A DNA stretch of 6,413 bases from contig JAPLUH010000138.1 of NCBI GenBank assembly GCA_026397675.1, forward strand, positions 1 to 6,413. Reading direction: 5' to 3'. The notes under the pieces are model-generated. The model did not search any database, was not told the DNA's origin, and saw nothing but the letters and a program-made list of their open reading frames with translations. The DNA comes from Verrucomicrobiota bacterium. Lineage in GTDB: Bacteria > Verrucomicrobiota > Verrucomicrobiia > Limisphaerales > UBA9464. A program made the position numbers and the translations under genes. Below, in pieces: positions 6,150 to 6,413 of this stretch (its first letter is position 1; the number at the start of each line of letters is the position of its first letter).

Positions 6150-6196
6150 GGGCCGCCGGATCGGGGGGACCCGGCCTGCAGGGGGATGTCGTGGGC
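6150..6196. repeat. Palindromic intergenic repeat, copy C
   Basis: A degenerate hairpin has arms GCCGGATC (6155-6162) and GACCCGGC (6168-6175), with one A-C mismatch and a GGGGG loop. It is followed by the shared GTCGTGGGC at 6188-6196. The distal inverted part seen in copies A and B is not clear here. It lies between the dioxygenase-like gene end and TA module 2. Confidence 0.65.
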
Positions 6197-6227
6197 TAGG
6201 CCGCCTCGGACTGGCTAAACTGGCCGC

Positions 6228-6413
6228 TCAGGCCTCGGGGGTGACGCCCAAGACGAGGTCAAAGTAGGCAGCCCATTCCCCCGCCTTCGCCCCACGCATC
6301 GGCTTGAATCCGACGGTCACGGCGTCGCGATCCTGCTTGGTCTTCAACTCGCGCCAGATCGGGTCCTTCTCATTGCCGGGATGCCCCTGAATGTAGAGCT
6401 GGGTGGTGATCAG
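6228..6413 (-). CDS. Intradiol ring-cleavage dioxygenase-like protein, C-terminal end (5' partial)
   Basis: The minus-strand frame is open from the window edge to the TGA at 6228-6230 and gives 61 residues: LITTQLYIQGHPGNEKDPIW, then RELKTKQDRDAVTVGFKPM and a tail ending YFDLVLGVTPEA. The LTTQLYxxGxPxNExDxIxR pattern, a short loop, then AVTVxF and an FDIVLG-like last strand is what I associate with the C-terminus of protocatechuate 3,4-dioxygenase-like (intradiol) proteins, which open catechol-type rings using Fe(III). The Tyr/His iron ligands would lie upstream, outside the window, so catalytic competence cannot be judged. The same strand as the TA modules, with a 134-base gap and repeat C between them, argues against one operon. 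Confidence 0.65.
   Translation of the reverse strand: MITTQLYIQGHPGNEKDPIWRELKTKQDRDAVTVGFKPMRGAKAGEWAAYFDLVLGVTPEA

Noticed and set aside
4696..6196. CRISPR array
   Set aside because: There are only three imperfect copies spaced about 650-800 bases apart, with whole genes between them. Spacer size and repeat regularity do not fit.

Overview
The window looks like chromosomal DNA of moderately high GC content from a Verrucomicrobiota or Planctomycetota bacterium. The main reason is the translationally coupled pair of a DUF1549/DUF1553 (planctomycete cytochrome-like) protein and a Tat-exported DUF1501 protein, a pairing typical of those phyla. This placement rests on family knowledge and not on any marker gene.

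Left part (1-1466, + strand): the 3' two thirds or more of an IS66-family insertion sequence. It carries a TnpC transposase with an intact zinc finger and DDE triad, and a probable right terminal inverted repeat ending at about 1466. The element appears to have landed inside the DUF1549/DUF1553 gene, because the recognisable DUF1549 sequence starts immediately to the right of the inferred IS end.

Middle part (1467-4616, + strand): the truncated DUF1549/DUF1553 gene, then the intact DUF1501 gene. The first gene has lost its 5' part, including any signal peptide. It also carries a one-base frameshift at a C5 run. The two genes overlap by ATGA.

Right part (4617-6413, all genes on the - strand): read 5' to 3' on the minus strand, this holds the C-terminal end of an intradiol-dioxygenase-like protein, then a two-gene toxin-antitoxin operon (TIGR02574/PF09720 antitoxin plus ParE/RelE toxin), then a second operon of the same type. 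Both operons have an antitoxin-toxin ATGA overlap. The operons are separated and bounded by three copies of a GC-rich palindromic repeat, giving the layout repeat - TA - repeat - TA - repeat. The upstream regions of both antitoxin genes share a nearly identical 39-base block. The second operon also keeps a short relic that resembles the start of the first antitoxin.

The plus-strand and minus-strand gene blocks converge at about 4617-4783. The most unusual structure is the alternation of TA modules and REPIN-like repeats. No CRISPR array, tRNA, rRNA or recognisable defence operon beyond the TA modules was seen.
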